Source: Methylopila henanensis (GTDB taxonomy: Bacteria; Pseudomonadota; Alphaproteobacteria; Rhizobiales; Methylopilaceae). Taken from it: 64,000 nt of DNA. Under the pieces are notes generated by a model, which saw only the letters and a program-made list of their open reading frames with translations, made no database searches and was not told where the DNA came from. Where the stretch lies: NCBI RefSeq assembly GCF_042681025.1, contig NZ_JBHUER010000001.1:310001-374000 (forward strand), written 5' to 3'. Positions 28,787 through 37,351 of the stretch are shown here, in pieces (the stretch's first letter is position 1; each line of letters opens with the position of its first letter). The translations under genes were made by a program, and so were the position numbers.

Positions 28787-29047
28787 ATGGAAGGCGTCGG
28801 CTGGTTTATGGCGATCATCCTCGGCGCGATCGCCGGGTGGATCGCCGAGCAGATCATGAAATCGGACATGGGTCTGATCATGAACATCGTCCTCGGCATC
28901 GTCGGGGCGCTGGTGATGAACGCGATTCTGAAGGCCGTCGGCGTCATTCCGCCGGGCGGCTGGATCTGGCAGTGCATCGTGGCGGTCGGCGGCGCGTGCC
29001 TGCTGATCTTCCTGTGGCGCCTCATCCGCGGCCGCAGCGTGGCCTAG
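28787..29047 (+). CDS. GlsB/YeaQ/YmgE-family stress membrane protein
   Basis: An 86-residue inner-membrane protein with three hydrophobic helices and the family glycine pattern (MAIILGAIAGWIAEQIMKS, then MNIVLGIVGALVMNAIL, and a final helix before RLIRGRSVA). This is the transglycosylase-associated (GlsB/YeaQ) family, often stress-induced. The ATG at 28787 has GGGAG upstream, and the frame is open to 28748. It is followed by a strong terminator at 29124, so it may be its own transcription unit between lpdA and lipA. Confidence 0.8.
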   Translation: MEGVGWFMAIILGAIAGWIAEQIMKSDMGLIMNIVLGIVGALVMNAILKAVGVIPPGGWIWQCIVAVGGACLLIFLWRLIRGRSVA

Positions 29048-29123
29048 CCCTGCGCGCGGCGCTGCTCCGCCATGCGGGGCGGGGTGGGCGCATCGACGGC
29101 GAAGGCGTCTTCGCCTAAAGTTC

Positions 29124-29157
29124 AGGAGGGCGGACCCACGGTCCGCTCTCCTTTTTG
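29124..29157 (+). terminator. rho-independent terminator before lipA
   Basis: A 13-base-pair stem (29124-29136 with 29140-29152, one G-U pair) and a 3-base loop CAC are followed directly by TTTT. It should end the transcript coming from the pdh operon or the YeaQ-like gene before lipA. Confidence 0.85.
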
Positions 29158-29211
29158 TTGCGCAGGCCGCGGCGCTTGTCCGCGGCCGGAACGGAAAGAC
29201 GACAGCTCGCC

Positions 29212-30198
29212 ATGGTCACGGTGCTCGACCGCACGAACGGCACGGCCCGCCCCCGCCACCCCGAAAAGGCGCGGCGGCCCGAGACCGAACAGCTCCGCAA
29301 GCCGGACTGGATCCGCGTGCGCGCGCCCGGCTCCCCGGTCTGGCGCGAGACGCAGGAGATCGTGCGCTCCAACAAGCTCGTCACCGTCTGCGAGGAGGCG
29401 GGCTGCCCCAACATCGGCGAGTGCTGGTCGAAGAAGCACGCCACCTTCATGATCCTCGGCGACACCTGCACCCGCGCCTGCGCCTTCTGCAACGTGCGCA
29501 CCGGTCTGCCCGAGGCGGTCGACGCCGGCGAGCCGCAGCGGGTCGCGGATGCCGTCGCCAAGCTCGGCCTCAACCACGTCGTCATCACCTCGGTCGACCG
29601 CGACGACCTCGCCGACGGCGGCGCGCGGCATTTCGCCGACGTCATCCGCGCGATCCGGCGCATGAGCCCGGAGACGACGATCGAGATCCTGACGCCGGAC
29701 TTCCTGCGCAAGCCCGGCGCGCTCGAGACCGTCGTCGAGGCGCGGCCCGACGTGTTCAACCACAACCTCGAATGCGTGCCGTCGCTCTACCTGACCGTCC
29801 GGCCCGGCGCCCGCTACTTCCACTCCATCCGCCTGCTGCAGCGGGTGAAGGAGCTCGACCCCTCGATGTTCACCAAGTCGGGCATCATGGTGGGGCTCGG
29901 CGAGCAGCGGAACGAGGTGCTGCAGCTCATGGACGATCTGCGCACCGCGGACGTCGACTTCCTGACCATCGGCCAGTACCTGCAGCCGACCAAGCGCCAC
30001 CACGCCATCGCCCGCTTCGTGACGCCCGACGAGTTCGCCTCCTACGAGACCATCGCCTACGCCAAGGGCTTCCTGATGGTGTCGTCGAGCCCGCTGACGC
30101 GCTCCTCGCACCATGCGGGCGACGATTTCGCGAAGCTCGTCGCCGCGCGTTCGGCCAAGCTCGGCGCAACCCCGACCGCCCCGCTCGCGGCCGAATAG
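29212..30198 (+). CDS. lipA: lipoyl synthase
   Basis: A 328-residue radical-SAM enzyme that inserts two sulfurs into octanoyl-lysine of lipoyl domains, including those of the pyruvate dehydrogenase subunits encoded just upstream. The auxiliary cluster motif is CEEAGCPNIGECW (CX4CX5C). The radical-SAM motif is CTRACAFCNVRTG (CX3CX2C). The family end SSPLTRSSHHAGDDF supplies the conserved RSSxH serine. The ATG at 29212 was chosen. The upstream frame to 29155 lies within the terminator region. Confidence 0.95.
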   Translation: MVTVLDRTNGTARPRHPEKARRPETEQLRKPDWIRVRAPGSPVWRETQEIVRSNKLVTVCEEAGCPNIGECWSKKHATFMILGDTCTRACAFCNVRTGLPEAVDAGEPQRVADAVAKLGLNHVVITSVDRDDLADGGARHFADVIRAIRRMSPETTIEILTPDFLRKPGALETVVEARPDVFNHNLECVPSLYLTVRPGARYFHSIRLLQRVKELDPSMFTKSGIMVGLGEQRNEVLQLMDDLRTADVDFLTIGQYLQPTKRHHAIARFVTPDEFASYETIAYAKGFLMVSSSPLTRSSHHAGDDFAKLVAARSAKLGATPTAPLAAE

Positions 30199-30277
30199 CG
30201 AAGGCCCGCGGGCTGGCGAAGGCCGATCGGCCGCGGCTAGAGTGCAATCGCACACCCTAGCCGATCAGAGGCCGATC

Positions 30278-31249
30278 ATGCCGTTGCCGCCCGTGCTCCA
30301 GGGACGTCTCGCGCTTCCCGTCGTCGCCGCGCCGATGTTCATCGTGTCGGGGCCGGACCTCGTCATCGCGCAGTGCAAGGCGGGCGTGGTCGGCTCGTTC
30401 CCGGCGCTGAACGCGCGGCCGCAGGCCGAGCTCGACGTCTGGCTGACGCGGATCACGGCCGAACTCGCCGCCCACGCCACCGCGAACCCGGAAGCGCCGG
30501 TCGCGCCGTTCGCGGTCAACCAGATCGTCCACGCCTCGAACGCGCGGCTGCGCGAGGACATGGCGACCTGCGCCCGCCATCGCGTGCCGATCATCATCAC
30601 CTCGCTGCGGGCGCCGAACGAGGTCGTCTCGGCGGTGCACGGGTGGGGCGGCGTCGTGTTCCACGACGTCATCTCGGTGCGCCACGCGAAGAAGGCGCTG
30701 GAGGCCGGCGTGGACGGGCTGATCCTCGTCTGCGCCGGGGCGGGCGGCCACGCTGGCGCGCTCAGCCCGTTCGCGCTCGTCCAGGAGATCCGCGCCTTCT
30801 ACGACGGCCCGCTGCTGCTTTCGGGCGCGATCGCCACCGGGCGCGCGGTGTTCGCGGCCCAGGCGATCGGCGCCGACCTCGCCTATGTCGGCACCCGCTT
30901 CATCGCGAGCGCAGAGGCCAACGCCGCGCCCGACTACAAGCGCATGCTGATCGAAGGCGCGGCGAGCGACATCGTCTACTCCTCGCTGTTCACCGGCGTG
31001 CTCGGCAACTACCTGAAACCCTCGATCGCGGCGGCGGGGCTCGATCCGGACGCGCTGCCGGCCGCCGACAAGTCGGCGATGGACTTCGCCAAGGCGGACG
31101 TCCGCTCCGACGCGAAGGCGTGGCGCGACGTCTGGGGCGCGGGGCAGGGGCTCGGCGCGATCTCGGACTCACCCCCCGTCGCCGAAATCGTGCTCAGGAT
31201 GAGGCGGGAGTACGCCGAGGCCCGGGCGGAACTGTGCAAAAACGCCTGA
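30278..31249 (+). CDS. nitronate monooxygenase family protein
   Basis: A 323-residue FMN-dependent TIM-barrel enzyme of the 2-nitropropane dioxygenase / nitronate monooxygenase family. Motifs: LPVVAAPMFIVSGPDLVIA at the N-terminus, GVDGLILVCAGAGGHAGALS (the GxGGHxG phosphate loop), LLSGAIATGRAVFAAQAIGA and YVGTRFIAS. The ATG at 30278 is selected over an upstream extension inside lipA. The substrate is probably a nitronate or related nitro compound; true nitronate activity cannot be read from sequence. Confidence 0.88.
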   Translation: MPLPPVLQGRLALPVVAAPMFIVSGPDLVIAQCKAGVVGSFPALNARPQAELDVWLTRITAELAAHATANPEAPVAPFAVNQIVHASNARLREDMATCARHRVPIIITSLRAPNEVVSAVHGWGGVVFHDVISVRHAKKALEAGVDGLILVCAGAGGHAGALSPFALVQEIRAFYDGPLLLSGAIATGRAVFAAQAIGADLAYVGTRFIASAEANAAPDYKRMLIEGAASDIVYSSLFTGVLGNYLKPSIAAAGLDPDALPAADKSAMDFAKADVRSDAKAWRDVWGAGQGLGAISDSPPVAEIVLRMRREYAEARAELCKNA

Positions 31250-31403
31250 TCCCGAATGCGCCCATGCGGAATTCGTTGCACGAAAGCCTCACCCTTTCTC
31301 GGATGGTTTTTGCGGCGTCGACATGCCGGCCGAACAGGGCCAAGTAGTCGTCACCGCGCGGCTCCCCCGGGTCGTGCGTCGTAAACGTGACAGGTTGAGT
31401 CCC

Positions 31404-32039
31404 ATGACCCGCAAGATCCTGCTCGGCGCCGCCGCGGCGGTCGCCCTCTCCGCCACCGGCGCCTTCGCCGCCGACCTCCCGGCCTACGAGCCGGCTCCGG
31501 CCATCGCGGCCCCGGTTCCGTCCTTCACCTGGAGCGGCCCGTACATCGGCGTTCAGGCCGGCTACGCCTTCGGCGATACCAACATCAGCGGCATCAAGCC
31601 GGAAGGCTTCATCGTCGGCGGCTACGCCGGCTACAATGTCCAGCTCGACAACTCGCCGGTCGTGTTCGGCATCGAGACCGACTTCAACTACTCGGACGTC
31701 GACGACAAGCGCGGCGGCGTGCGCGCCCAGGGCGACTGGACCGGCGCGACCCGCGCCCGCGTCGGCTACGCCTTCGATCGCTTCCTGGCCTACGCCGCGG
31801 GCGGCGTGGCCTACGCTGATCGTGAAGTCCGCGTGCGCGGCATCGGCAGCGACAGCAAGACCGCGGTCGGCTGGACCGTCGGCGGCGGCGTCGAGTACGC
31901 TGCGACCGACAACGTCGCCGTGCGCGCCGAGTACCGCTACACCGACTTCGGCAAGGACCGTCTCCTCGGCCGCAGCGTGGACGGCGACGAGCACCGCGTG
32001 ATGGGCGGCGTCGCCTACAAGTTCGACCTCGGCTTCTGA
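31404..32039 (+). CDS. outer-membrane beta-barrel protein, Omp25/Omp31 type
   Basis: A 211-residue precursor. The signal peptide MTRKILLGAAAAVALSATGA ends in AFAADLP. The mature part is an eight-stranded barrel of the opacity/Omp25 type, with FTWSGPYIGVQAGYAFGD at the start, repeating aromatic/glycine strands (YAAGGVAYADREVRV, then VRAEYRYTDFGKDRLLG) and C-terminal aromatic GGVAYKFDLGF for Bam recognition. Such proteins are abundant surface proteins of Hyphomicrobiales. A strong terminator follows at 32078. Confidence 0.9.
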   Translation: MTRKILLGAAAAVALSATGAFAADLPAYEPAPAIAAPVPSFTWSGPYIGVQAGYAFGDTNISGIKPEGFIVGGYAGYNVQLDNSPVVFGIETDFNYSDVDDKRGGVRAQGDWTGATRARVGYAFDRFLAYAAGGVAYADREVRVRGIGSDSKTAVGWTVGGGVEYAATDNVAVRAEYRYTDFGKDRLLGRSVDGDEHRVMGGVAYKFDLGF

Positions 32040-32077
32040 TCCAAGCCGAACGGTCGCCGGCTTTGGCCGGAACGATG

Positions 32078-32113
32078 AAGGGGCTCCGCGGCGCAGGCCG
32101 CGGGGCCCCTTTC
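32078..32113 (+). terminator. rho-independent terminator after porin gene
   Basis: A GC-rich stem of about 15 base pairs (32078-32092 with 32097-32111) with a 4-base loop, ending in TTTC. It lies 38 bases after the porin stop codon. Confidence 0.85.
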
Positions 32114-32201
32114 ATTTGATTGTGACGACGGGCGCGGCTTGCCCGCCATCAGGCTGCATGCGACAAATTATCCCGCTATCGCACGATCAGCGGGGACAGG
32201 C

Positions 32202-32876
32202 ATGGCCGTCGCATTGAACGTCGACCTGCGCGCCATCGAGCACGCCGTCTGCGCGCACAACATGCGCAACAAGTTCGCCGGCCTCTACAAAGCCAGGAAA
32301 TGCGTCGACCGCGCCGAGTTCTGGGGCGACATCGTCACGACCATCGGCGCGGACAAGCAGGTCAACATCCTCGAGTTCGGCGTCCGGCAGGGGCGCAGCA
32401 TGCGGTACTGGTCGGAGCGCTTCACGAATCCGGACACGCGGCTGGTCGGCTTCGACAGCTTCGTCGGGCTGCCCGAAGACTGGACCGACAATCTCAAGAC
32501 CGGCAGCTTCTCGACCCGCGGCAAGGCGCCGGACATCGACGATCCGCGCATCTCCTACGAGATCGGGTGGTTCCAGAACATGCTGCCCGGCGCGATCGCG
32601 CGGCGTCAGCAGCAGCTCGCCGGGTCGCCGCTGTTCGTCCACCTCGACGCCGACCTCTACTCCGCGACGCTCTACGTGCTGGGCGTGCTCGCGAACCATT
32701 TCGACGAGTACTACGTCGCCTTCGACCAGTTCCATCTCGACGAGAACCGCGCGCTGGCGGACTTCATGACCGCCTATCCGTTCCGCGTGCAGTTCCTGTC
32801 CTACACCGCCGACAAGGCCGGCCGGTGCCTGGCCTTCGGCCGGATGAAGAAGATCTGGTTCGAGCCGGGGCGCTGA
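32202..32876 (+). CDS. class I SAM-dependent methyltransferase, TylF/MycF-like
   Basis: A 224-residue predicted methyltransferase. The SAM motif I region is VNILEFGVRQGRSMRYWSER, followed by LVGFDSFVGLPEDWTD, a combination typical of the TylF/macrocin O-methyltransferase group. LFVHLDADLYSATLYVLGVL matches the family's metal-binding Asp block. YVAFDQFHLDENRALADF gives the second acidic motif. Such enzymes methylate sugar or polyketide hydroxyls. It stands next to a carbamoyltransferase cluster on the opposite strand, suggesting modification of the same surface glycan or small molecule (inference). The ATG at 32202 follows GGGGACAGG. Confidence 0.75.
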   Translation: MAVALNVDLRAIEHAVCAHNMRNKFAGLYKARKCVDRAEFWGDIVTTIGADKQVNILEFGVRQGRSMRYWSERFTNPDTRLVGFDSFVGLPEDWTDNLKTGSFSTRGKAPDIDDPRISYEIGWFQNMLPGAIARRQQQLAGSPLFVHLDADLYSATLYVLGVLANHFDEYYVAFDQFHLDENRALADFMTAYPFRVQFLSYTADKAGRCLAFGRMKKIWFEPGR

Positions 32877-33004
32877 GTTTCAGACGGGCGGAACCACCGG
32901 CTTGAGGAGCGGGAACGTCGCGCACGCTCAAAGCGCCCGACGGCACGGATCGCGTGTCCAACGAGCGACCGCGAATAATCCCTGGAACTCAATTCAGTCG
33001 GCTA

Positions 33005-34840
33005 TCAGTCGAGCTCGAAGGCGTCCTTGTAGTTGAGCGCCAGCGCGGGATCCTGGTCGGACTTCTCAAGGTAGAACGAGCCGACCGCCAGCGTTTCTAT
33101 GTCGGTGCCCATGAAGCACCGGAAGGCGTCGTCGGGCGTGCAGACGATCGGCTCTCCCCGGACGTTGAAACTGGTGTTGACGACGATGGGGCAGCCGGTC
33201 TGAGCGGCGAAGGCCTCGATCAGCGCGTGATAGATCGGGTTGGTCTCGCGATGGACCGTCTGCACCCGCGCCGAATAGTCCACATGGGTCACCGCCGGGA
33301 TGTCGGAGCGCACGACGTTCAGCTTGTCGATGCCGAACAGGTTCTCCTCGTCCGCCGTCATGGCCCGCCGGCGCTCAGGCCGTACGCCCGCGACCAGCAG
33401 CATGTAGGGGCTGTCGCACTCGAGCTCGAACCAGTCGGACACCGCCTCGCGGAGCACCGACGGCGCGAACGGGCGGAACGACTCCCGGTACTTCACCTTG
33501 AGGTTCAGCAGCTTCTGCATGGACGGGGAACGCGGATCGCCGAGGATCGAGCGGGCGCCGAGCGCGCGCGGGCCGAACTCCATTCGGCCTTGGAACCAGC
33601 CGACGGCCTTGCCGTCCGCGAGCGCCTTCGCGGTGGACGCGATCAGTTCGTCCGGCGACAGCTTCGTGAAGCGCGCGCCGGCGGCGATGAGCGCCGCCTC
33701 GATCTCGGCGTCCGTGTAGCTCGGGCCGAGATAGGCGCCCTGCATGGCGTCCGGGGCGGTCTCGACATGGCGGGGATGTCCCAACTCCATGTGCCAAGCG
33801 GCGAGCGCAGCGCCCAGCGCGCCGCCGGCGTCGCCTGCGGCCGGCTGAATCCAGATCTCGTCGAAGTGGCCGTCCTTGAGGATCTTGCCGTTGGCGACGC
33901 AGTTGAGCGCGACGCCGCCGGCGAGACAGAGCTTCTTCAGCCCGTACTCCTTGGCGAGGCTCCTTGCGGTGCGGCGCATCACGATCTCGGTGACGTCCTG
34001 GATCGAGGCCGCCAGGTCCATATGATCCTGCGTCAGCAACTGGTCGGCCGAGCGATCCGGCAGGCCGAACAGTCGGGCGAACCTGTCGTTCGTCATCCTG
34101 AGGCCGGTGCAATAGTCGAAATAGCTGAGGTCGAGCTTGAAGCTGCCGTCGTCCTTGACGTCGATCAGATGCTCGAGGATCGTCGGCGTGAAGCGCGGCG
34201 TTCCATAGGGCGCGAGCCCCATCACTTTGTACTCGCCGGAATTGACCTTGAAGCCGGTGTAGTAGGTGAACGCGGAATAGAGCAGGCCGAGCGAGTGCGG
34301 AAACTGGATCTCGCGGTCGAGCGTGATCCGGGCCCCGCGACCGATCCCCGCCGAACTCGCGGCCCATTCGCCGACACCGTCCATCGTCAGGATCGCCGCC
34401 TCTTCGAACGGCGAGGGATAAAACGCGCTCGCGGCGTGGCTGTAGTGGTGCTCCGAGAACAGCAGGCGCTCGTTCCAGTCGCAGTCGGGCGCGATCGCCT
34501 TGAGTTCGTCGACCAGCAGTTTCTTGAGGAACAGCTTTTCCTTCAGCCACAGCGGCATCGCTTTGAGGAACGAGCCGAAACCGCGCGGCGCGAAGGCGAG
34601 ATAGGTCTCGATGAGCCGTTCGAACTTGAGGAACGGCTTCTCGTAGAACACCACGCGGTCGACGTCCGCGAGCGTGATCCCGCCTTGCGCAAGGCAGGCG
34701 GCGATGGCGCTCTTCGGGAATCGAGCGTCCTGTTTTCGGCGCGTGAAGCGCTCTTCCTGGGCGGCGGCGACGATCTTCCCGTCGACGACGAGAGCCGCGG
34801 CGCTGTCATGGTAGAAGGCGGAAATGCCGAGAATGCGCAC
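33005..34840 (-). CDS. NodU/CmcH-family carbamoyltransferase
   Basis: A 611-residue carbamoyltransferase that transfers carbamoyl from carbamoyl phosphate to a hydroxyl. The N-terminal Kae1/YrdC-like half begins MRILGISAFYHDSAAALVVD and includes SEHHYSHAASAFYPSPFEEA with the metal-binding histidines. Further blocks are LCLAGGVALNCVANGKIL, GWFQGRMEFGPRALGARSIL and, at the C-terminus, VNTSFNVRGEPIVCTPDDA. The length is full for the family. It is followed on the same strand's upstream side by DUF5989 and SxtJ genes 16 and 174 bases away. This trio recurs in polysaccharide and toxin (saxitoxin-like) clusters. Confidence 0.9.
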   Translation of the reverse strand: MRILGISAFYHDSAAALVVDGKIVAAAQEERFTRRKQDARFPKSAIAACLAQGGITLADVDRVVFYEKPFLKFERLIETYLAFAPRGFGSFLKAMPLWLKEKLFLKKLLVDELKAIAPDCDWNERLLFSEHHYSHAASAFYPSPFEEAAILTMDGVGEWAASSAGIGRGARITLDREIQFPHSLGLLYSAFTYYTGFKVNSGEYKVMGLAPYGTPRFTPTILEHLIDVKDDGSFKLDLSYFDYCTGLRMTNDRFARLFGLPDRSADQLLTQDHMDLAASIQDVTEIVMRRTARSLAKEYGLKKLCLAGGVALNCVANGKILKDGHFDEIWIQPAAGDAGGALGAALAAWHMELGHPRHVETAPDAMQGAYLGPSYTDAEIEAALIAAGARFTKLSPDELIASTAKALADGKAVGWFQGRMEFGPRALGARSILGDPRSPSMQKLLNLKVKYRESFRPFAPSVLREAVSDWFELECDSPYMLLVAGVRPERRRAMTADEENLFGIDKLNVVRSDIPAVTHVDYSARVQTVHRETNPIYHALIEAFAAQTGCPIVVNTSFNVRGEPIVCTPDDAFRCFMGTDIETLAVGSFYLEKSDQDPALALNYKDAFELD

Positions 34841-34856
34841 GGGCCGGCGGCGCCAA

Positions 34857-35006
34857 TCAGAACAGCGTGTAGATGAAGGGCGCGACCGCCGAGCCCTTGG
34901 TCAGGACCACGAGTCCGCCGAAGATCAGCGCGACCACGATGATCGGCAGCATCCACATCTTCTTGCGGACCTGAAGGAATTCCCATAGTTCGGCGACGAA
35001 GGACAT
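34857..35006 (-). CDS. DUF5989 family small membrane protein
   Basis: A 49-residue protein, MSFVAELWEFLQVRKKMWML followed by one membrane helix (about residues 20-38) and the ending SAVAPFIYTLF. This matches the small DUF5989 proteins found beside carbamoyltransferases and SxtJ. The start at 35006 was chosen because the longer frame runs back into the SxtJ gene. It sits 8 bases after the SxtJ stop. Its role is unknown; it may be a membrane subunit or chaperone of the carbamoyltransferase system. Confidence 0.8.
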   Translation of the reverse strand: MSFVAELWEFLQVRKKMWMLPIIVVALIFGGLVVLTKGSAVAPFIYTLF

Positions 35007-35014
35007 CGTGATCC

Positions 35015-35461
35015 TCAGAACTGCTTTTTCATTGAGCCGAGCGGCAGGGTGGCGTCGCGCCTGACCCAATAGCTGGTGGCCTCCGGATTGCGCTTAAGGC
35101 CGAGAAAATCCTTGCCCGCCCGGCGCATGACATAACCCATCGGAGTGAACACCAGGAAGAACAGCCCCCCCATGATGATTGGGTTGACGACCTTATGCAG
35201 CAGCAGGCCGAACTTAAGCCAAACGAGGTTCAGCGGGCGCAGCGCGGCTGGCGCCAGATAGGCGCAGGCGACGCACGCCGCTGACGCCACGCCCGCGGCG
35301 CCCGCCCCGACCGGGTGGCCGCGCCACCAAAGCCAGGCCGCGAGAAGCGCGAACACCACCGCGAAGGTGAGGCCGAACGACTTCTCGGAGGGCGGCCGCA
35401 CGTGCTCGTCGGCGATCAGGTTTTCGTGGTGGCCGGTCATGAACCCTTCGTTGAACGGCAA
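35015..35461 (-). CDS. SxtJ family membrane protein
   Basis: A 148-residue membrane protein with three hydrophobic helices (about residues 28-45, 53-75 and 90-110). A cytoplasmic tail has GYVMRRAGKDFLGLKRNPEA, the conserved end of the SxtJ family. A downstream ATG (MTGHHENL, 35440) is an equally possible start. It is the first gene of the SxtJ-DUF5989-carbamoyltransferase operon, divergent from the SGNH hydrolase gene. The 110 bases 35462-35571 should carry both promoters. Confidence 0.8.
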   Translation of the reverse strand: MPFNEGFMTGHHENLIADEHVRPPSEKSFGLTFAVVFALLAAWLWWRGHPVGAGAAGVASAACVACAYLAPAALRPLNLVWLKFGLLLHKVVNPIIMGGLFFLVFTPMGYVMRRAGKDFLGLKRNPEATSYWVRRDATLPLGSMKKQF

Positions 35462-35571
35462 TGGGCGGACAGCTTATATGGGAAGATCGCCGGCCGTGAA
35501 AGACGCCGGCCATTGCGGCGGTCGCGAGGCCCGCTCGGGCTGCGTGAGGGACGCTGCGGAGGACGAATAGC

Positions 35572-36687
35572 TTGAGGACTGTGCTTGTCGCGGCCGTCGC
35601 CTGCATCCTGTTGATGGGCGGCACGTTGCTCGTGCTGGAAGGCGGCTACGCGGTGCTGAGAGGGGGCCAGCCTGCGCCGAGCGTCACCTACCAGACCCTC
35701 GCCATGCTCGGCCTGACGCGGAGCCCGACCACCGGCAAGGAGGCGGCTTACGCGCCGTTCTTTTCGCAGCCCGAGGAATTATCGGACCTGCTTGAGCTCA
35801 TGAAGGCGTCAGCCGTCGGCGTGGGCAACTCGCCGTTCCGGGACGCCATGAGCGGGGACGCGGCGATCAACACCACGGTCGACGGCTGCCCGGCGGTGAA
35901 GCCCAATCTGCGCAAGACGGCCTTTTTCCTGCGCACGAACGCGTTCAATCCGTTCGATCCGCCCACGATCTTCCACGACGTCGGCAAGACGCTCGATCCC
36001 AGGCTCGTCGCATTCTTCGACCGCTATGGTACGTCGCCCGTCAGCCTGTCCACCAACGCGCAGGGCGAGCGGGTCACCGATCCCCTGGTCGAGCGGCCGC
36101 GCAAGGTGCTGGTCGCCGGCGATTCGGTCGCCTTCGGGGCGATGGTCGACGATTCCGAGACGATTTCGTCGCATCTCCAGAAGCGCGACGATGCGCGCCA
36201 ATACGTCAATCTCGGCGTCGCGGGCGTCGACGCCGAAGCGATCCTGTGCCGGTTGGAGGACGCCGCGCGGCGCTACCGCGGCGCGATCGACGAGCTGGTC
36301 TATGTCTATTGCGAGAACGACTTCCAGCCGAAGCGGCCCTTCGGCCGGCCGGGCGAGGTGATCGACCGGCTCCGCCAGTTCGCCGCCCGCGAGAAGATCG
36401 GCAAGGTGACGGTCGTGTTCTCGCCCTACATCTACATGGTCGCCCCCGAGCTCACCCGGTTCAGCGGGCATTTCGGCGCGTCCTACCACTATCGCGCGGA
36501 GGAGCGGCGGGAGCTGGAGGAGGCGGTGAAAGCCGCCGGGTTCCGCTGGGTCGACATCGGGCTCCTCGCCAAGGAGGAGGAGGCGCGGAGCCGCACCCGC
36601 TACGCCATCTTCAGCCTGTTCGTCGACCAGAATCACCTGTCGCCGGCAGGCGCCGGCAGACTGGTCGACGCGCTCCACGCCAAGTGA
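35572..36687 (+). CDS. SGNH/GDSL hydrolase family protein
   Basis: A 371-residue protein with an N-terminal signal-anchor (VLVAAVACILLMGGTLLVLE) and an extracytoplasmic SGNH domain. Block I is VLVAGDSVAFGAMVDDSE (nucleophile Ser, about residue 181). The Gly/Asn blocks lie in NLGVAGVDAEAILCRLEDA and VYCENDFQP. The catalytic Asp-His is in FVDQNHLSPAGAGRLVDAL. Translation starts at a TTG, supported by GGAGGA at 35558-35563. Placement next to SxtJ/DUF5989/carbamoyltransferase suggests esterase action on, or acylation of, the same product (inference). Confidence 0.8.
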   Translation: MRTVLVAAVACILLMGGTLLVLEGGYAVLRGGQPAPSVTYQTLAMLGLTRSPTTGKEAAYAPFFSQPEELSDLLELMKASAVGVGNSPFRDAMSGDAAINTTVDGCPAVKPNLRKTAFFLRTNAFNPFDPPTIFHDVGKTLDPRLVAFFDRYGTSPVSLSTNAQGERVTDPLVERPRKVLVAGDSVAFGAMVDDSETISSHLQKRDDARQYVNLGVAGVDAEAILCRLEDAARRYRGAIDELVYVYCENDFQPKRPFGRPGEVIDRLRQFAAREKIGKVTVVFSPYIYMVAPELTRFSGHFGASYHYRAEERRELEEAVKAAGFRWVDIGLLAKEEEARSRTRYAIFSLFVDQNHLSPAGAGRLVDALHAK

Positions 36688-36761
36688 CCAAGCCTGGCAA
36701 GTGGAGCGGCGCCCTCCGCATCTCGCAATTGTAGAAGAATGAGCAGCGCTGCAAGGTGATC

Positions 36762-36775
36762 TGGCGGAAGGGGTG
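36762..36775. other. attachment site, distal copy of tRNA-Ser 3' end
   Basis: TGGCGGAAGGGGTG, identical to 53102-53115 at the 3' end of tRNA-Ser. The match ends on both sides (C versus A before, T versus G after). It marks the left boundary of the integrated element, 75 bases after the SGNH hydrolase gene and 83 bases before alpA. Confidence 0.8.
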
Positions 36776-36826
36776 TCCGTCATTTTCGGCTCATTCTCAT
36801 GTTGAAAACGAGCGGATTGCCGAATT

Positions 36827-36846
36827 ATACCCGGTTAACTACCCGG
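36827..36846. repeat. candidate integrase arm-type sites, left end
   Basis: Two direct copies of TACCCGG, ATACCCGG at 36827-36834 and CTACCCGG at 36839-36846, 12 bases apart and 50-70 bases inside the left attachment site. The same heptamer occurs in the same context at the right end (52949-53002). Confidence 0.5.
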
Positions 36847-36857
36847 CTTTTCCGGCG

Positions 36858-37070
36858 CTAGGCCTCCGCTCTGACCGGCAGCGCATCCATCCACGCGACG
36901 ATCTGCGACTCGCGCCATCGCGAGCAGCCGACCCCGACGTCGAGCGGACGCGGAAACCGGCCGGCCGCCATGAAGCGGTAGATCGTGGTCCGGCCCAGCG
37001 TCGTCATCTGCTGGACGTCGCGAAGGCGAAGGAGCCGGTCGCCAGCTCGGTTATCGTTGTCGGCGCGCAT
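36858..37070 (-). CDS. AlpA-family HTH regulator / excisionase
   Basis: A 70-residue winged-helix protein of the AlpA (MerR-like) family. LLRLRDVQQMTTLGRTTIYR is the HTH, MAAGRFPRPLDVG the wing, and CSRWRESQIVAWMDAL the family end. AlpA proteins control integrase or excision in P4-like elements and are a hallmark of Gram-negative phage-inducible islands. It is located 83 bases inside the left att copy. Its 5' end overlaps the gene upstream (37004-37351) by 67 bases in another frame. Confidence 0.85.
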   Translation of the reverse strand: MRADNDNRAGDRLLRLRDVQQMTTLGRTTIYRFMAAGRFPRPLDVGVGCSRWRESQIVAWMDALPVRAEA

Positions 37071-37351
37071 AGGGACCTCCGAAAGGGAGCGGACGGCCCG
37101 ATCGGGCCGACATGGGATGATTGCGGGCGAACGCCGTGCTTCGATAGAGCCTGGCGTGGATAAGGCGGAAAATTCTGGTCGACGTGGCCCTCATCGTCGC
37201 ACTGCGCGCCCTCGTCCTCGCACGTCATCTCGAGGTTCTCGTCGCCGTCGAGATCGTCGAGCAGGGCGATGAGCCGCTCGATCTCGTCTTCGACGGCGAG
37301 GCGCGAGAGCGGTCGGCCGTCGCGCGCCGGGCGGTATGAGAGGTCAAGCAT
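37004..37351 (-). CDS. hypothetical element-encoded protein, acidic N-terminal half
   Basis: A frame of about 115 codons. The first 45 residues (MLDLSYRPARDGRPLSRLAV, then EIERLIALLDDLDGDENLE) are strongly acidic and have the IxxLIALLDxLDGDxDLE pattern that recurs in small uncharacterised phage-type proteins of alphaproteobacteria. The later part is less convincing and overlaps alpA. The ATG at 37351 is chosen because GGAGGGG lies 7-8 bases before it. An ATG at 37357 is possible. The function is unknown. Confidence 0.55.
   Translation of the reverse strand: MLDLSYRPARDGRPLSRLAVEDEIERLIALLDDLDGDENLEMTCEDEGAQCDDEGHVDQNFPPYPRQALSKHGVRPQSSHVGPIGPSAPFRRSLCAPTTITELATGSFAFATSSR

Noticed and set aside
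32954..34876. A 640-codon plus-strand frame opposite the carbamoyltransferase
   Set aside because: The minus strand carries all conserved carbamoyltransferase motifs; the plus frame has shadow-type composition.
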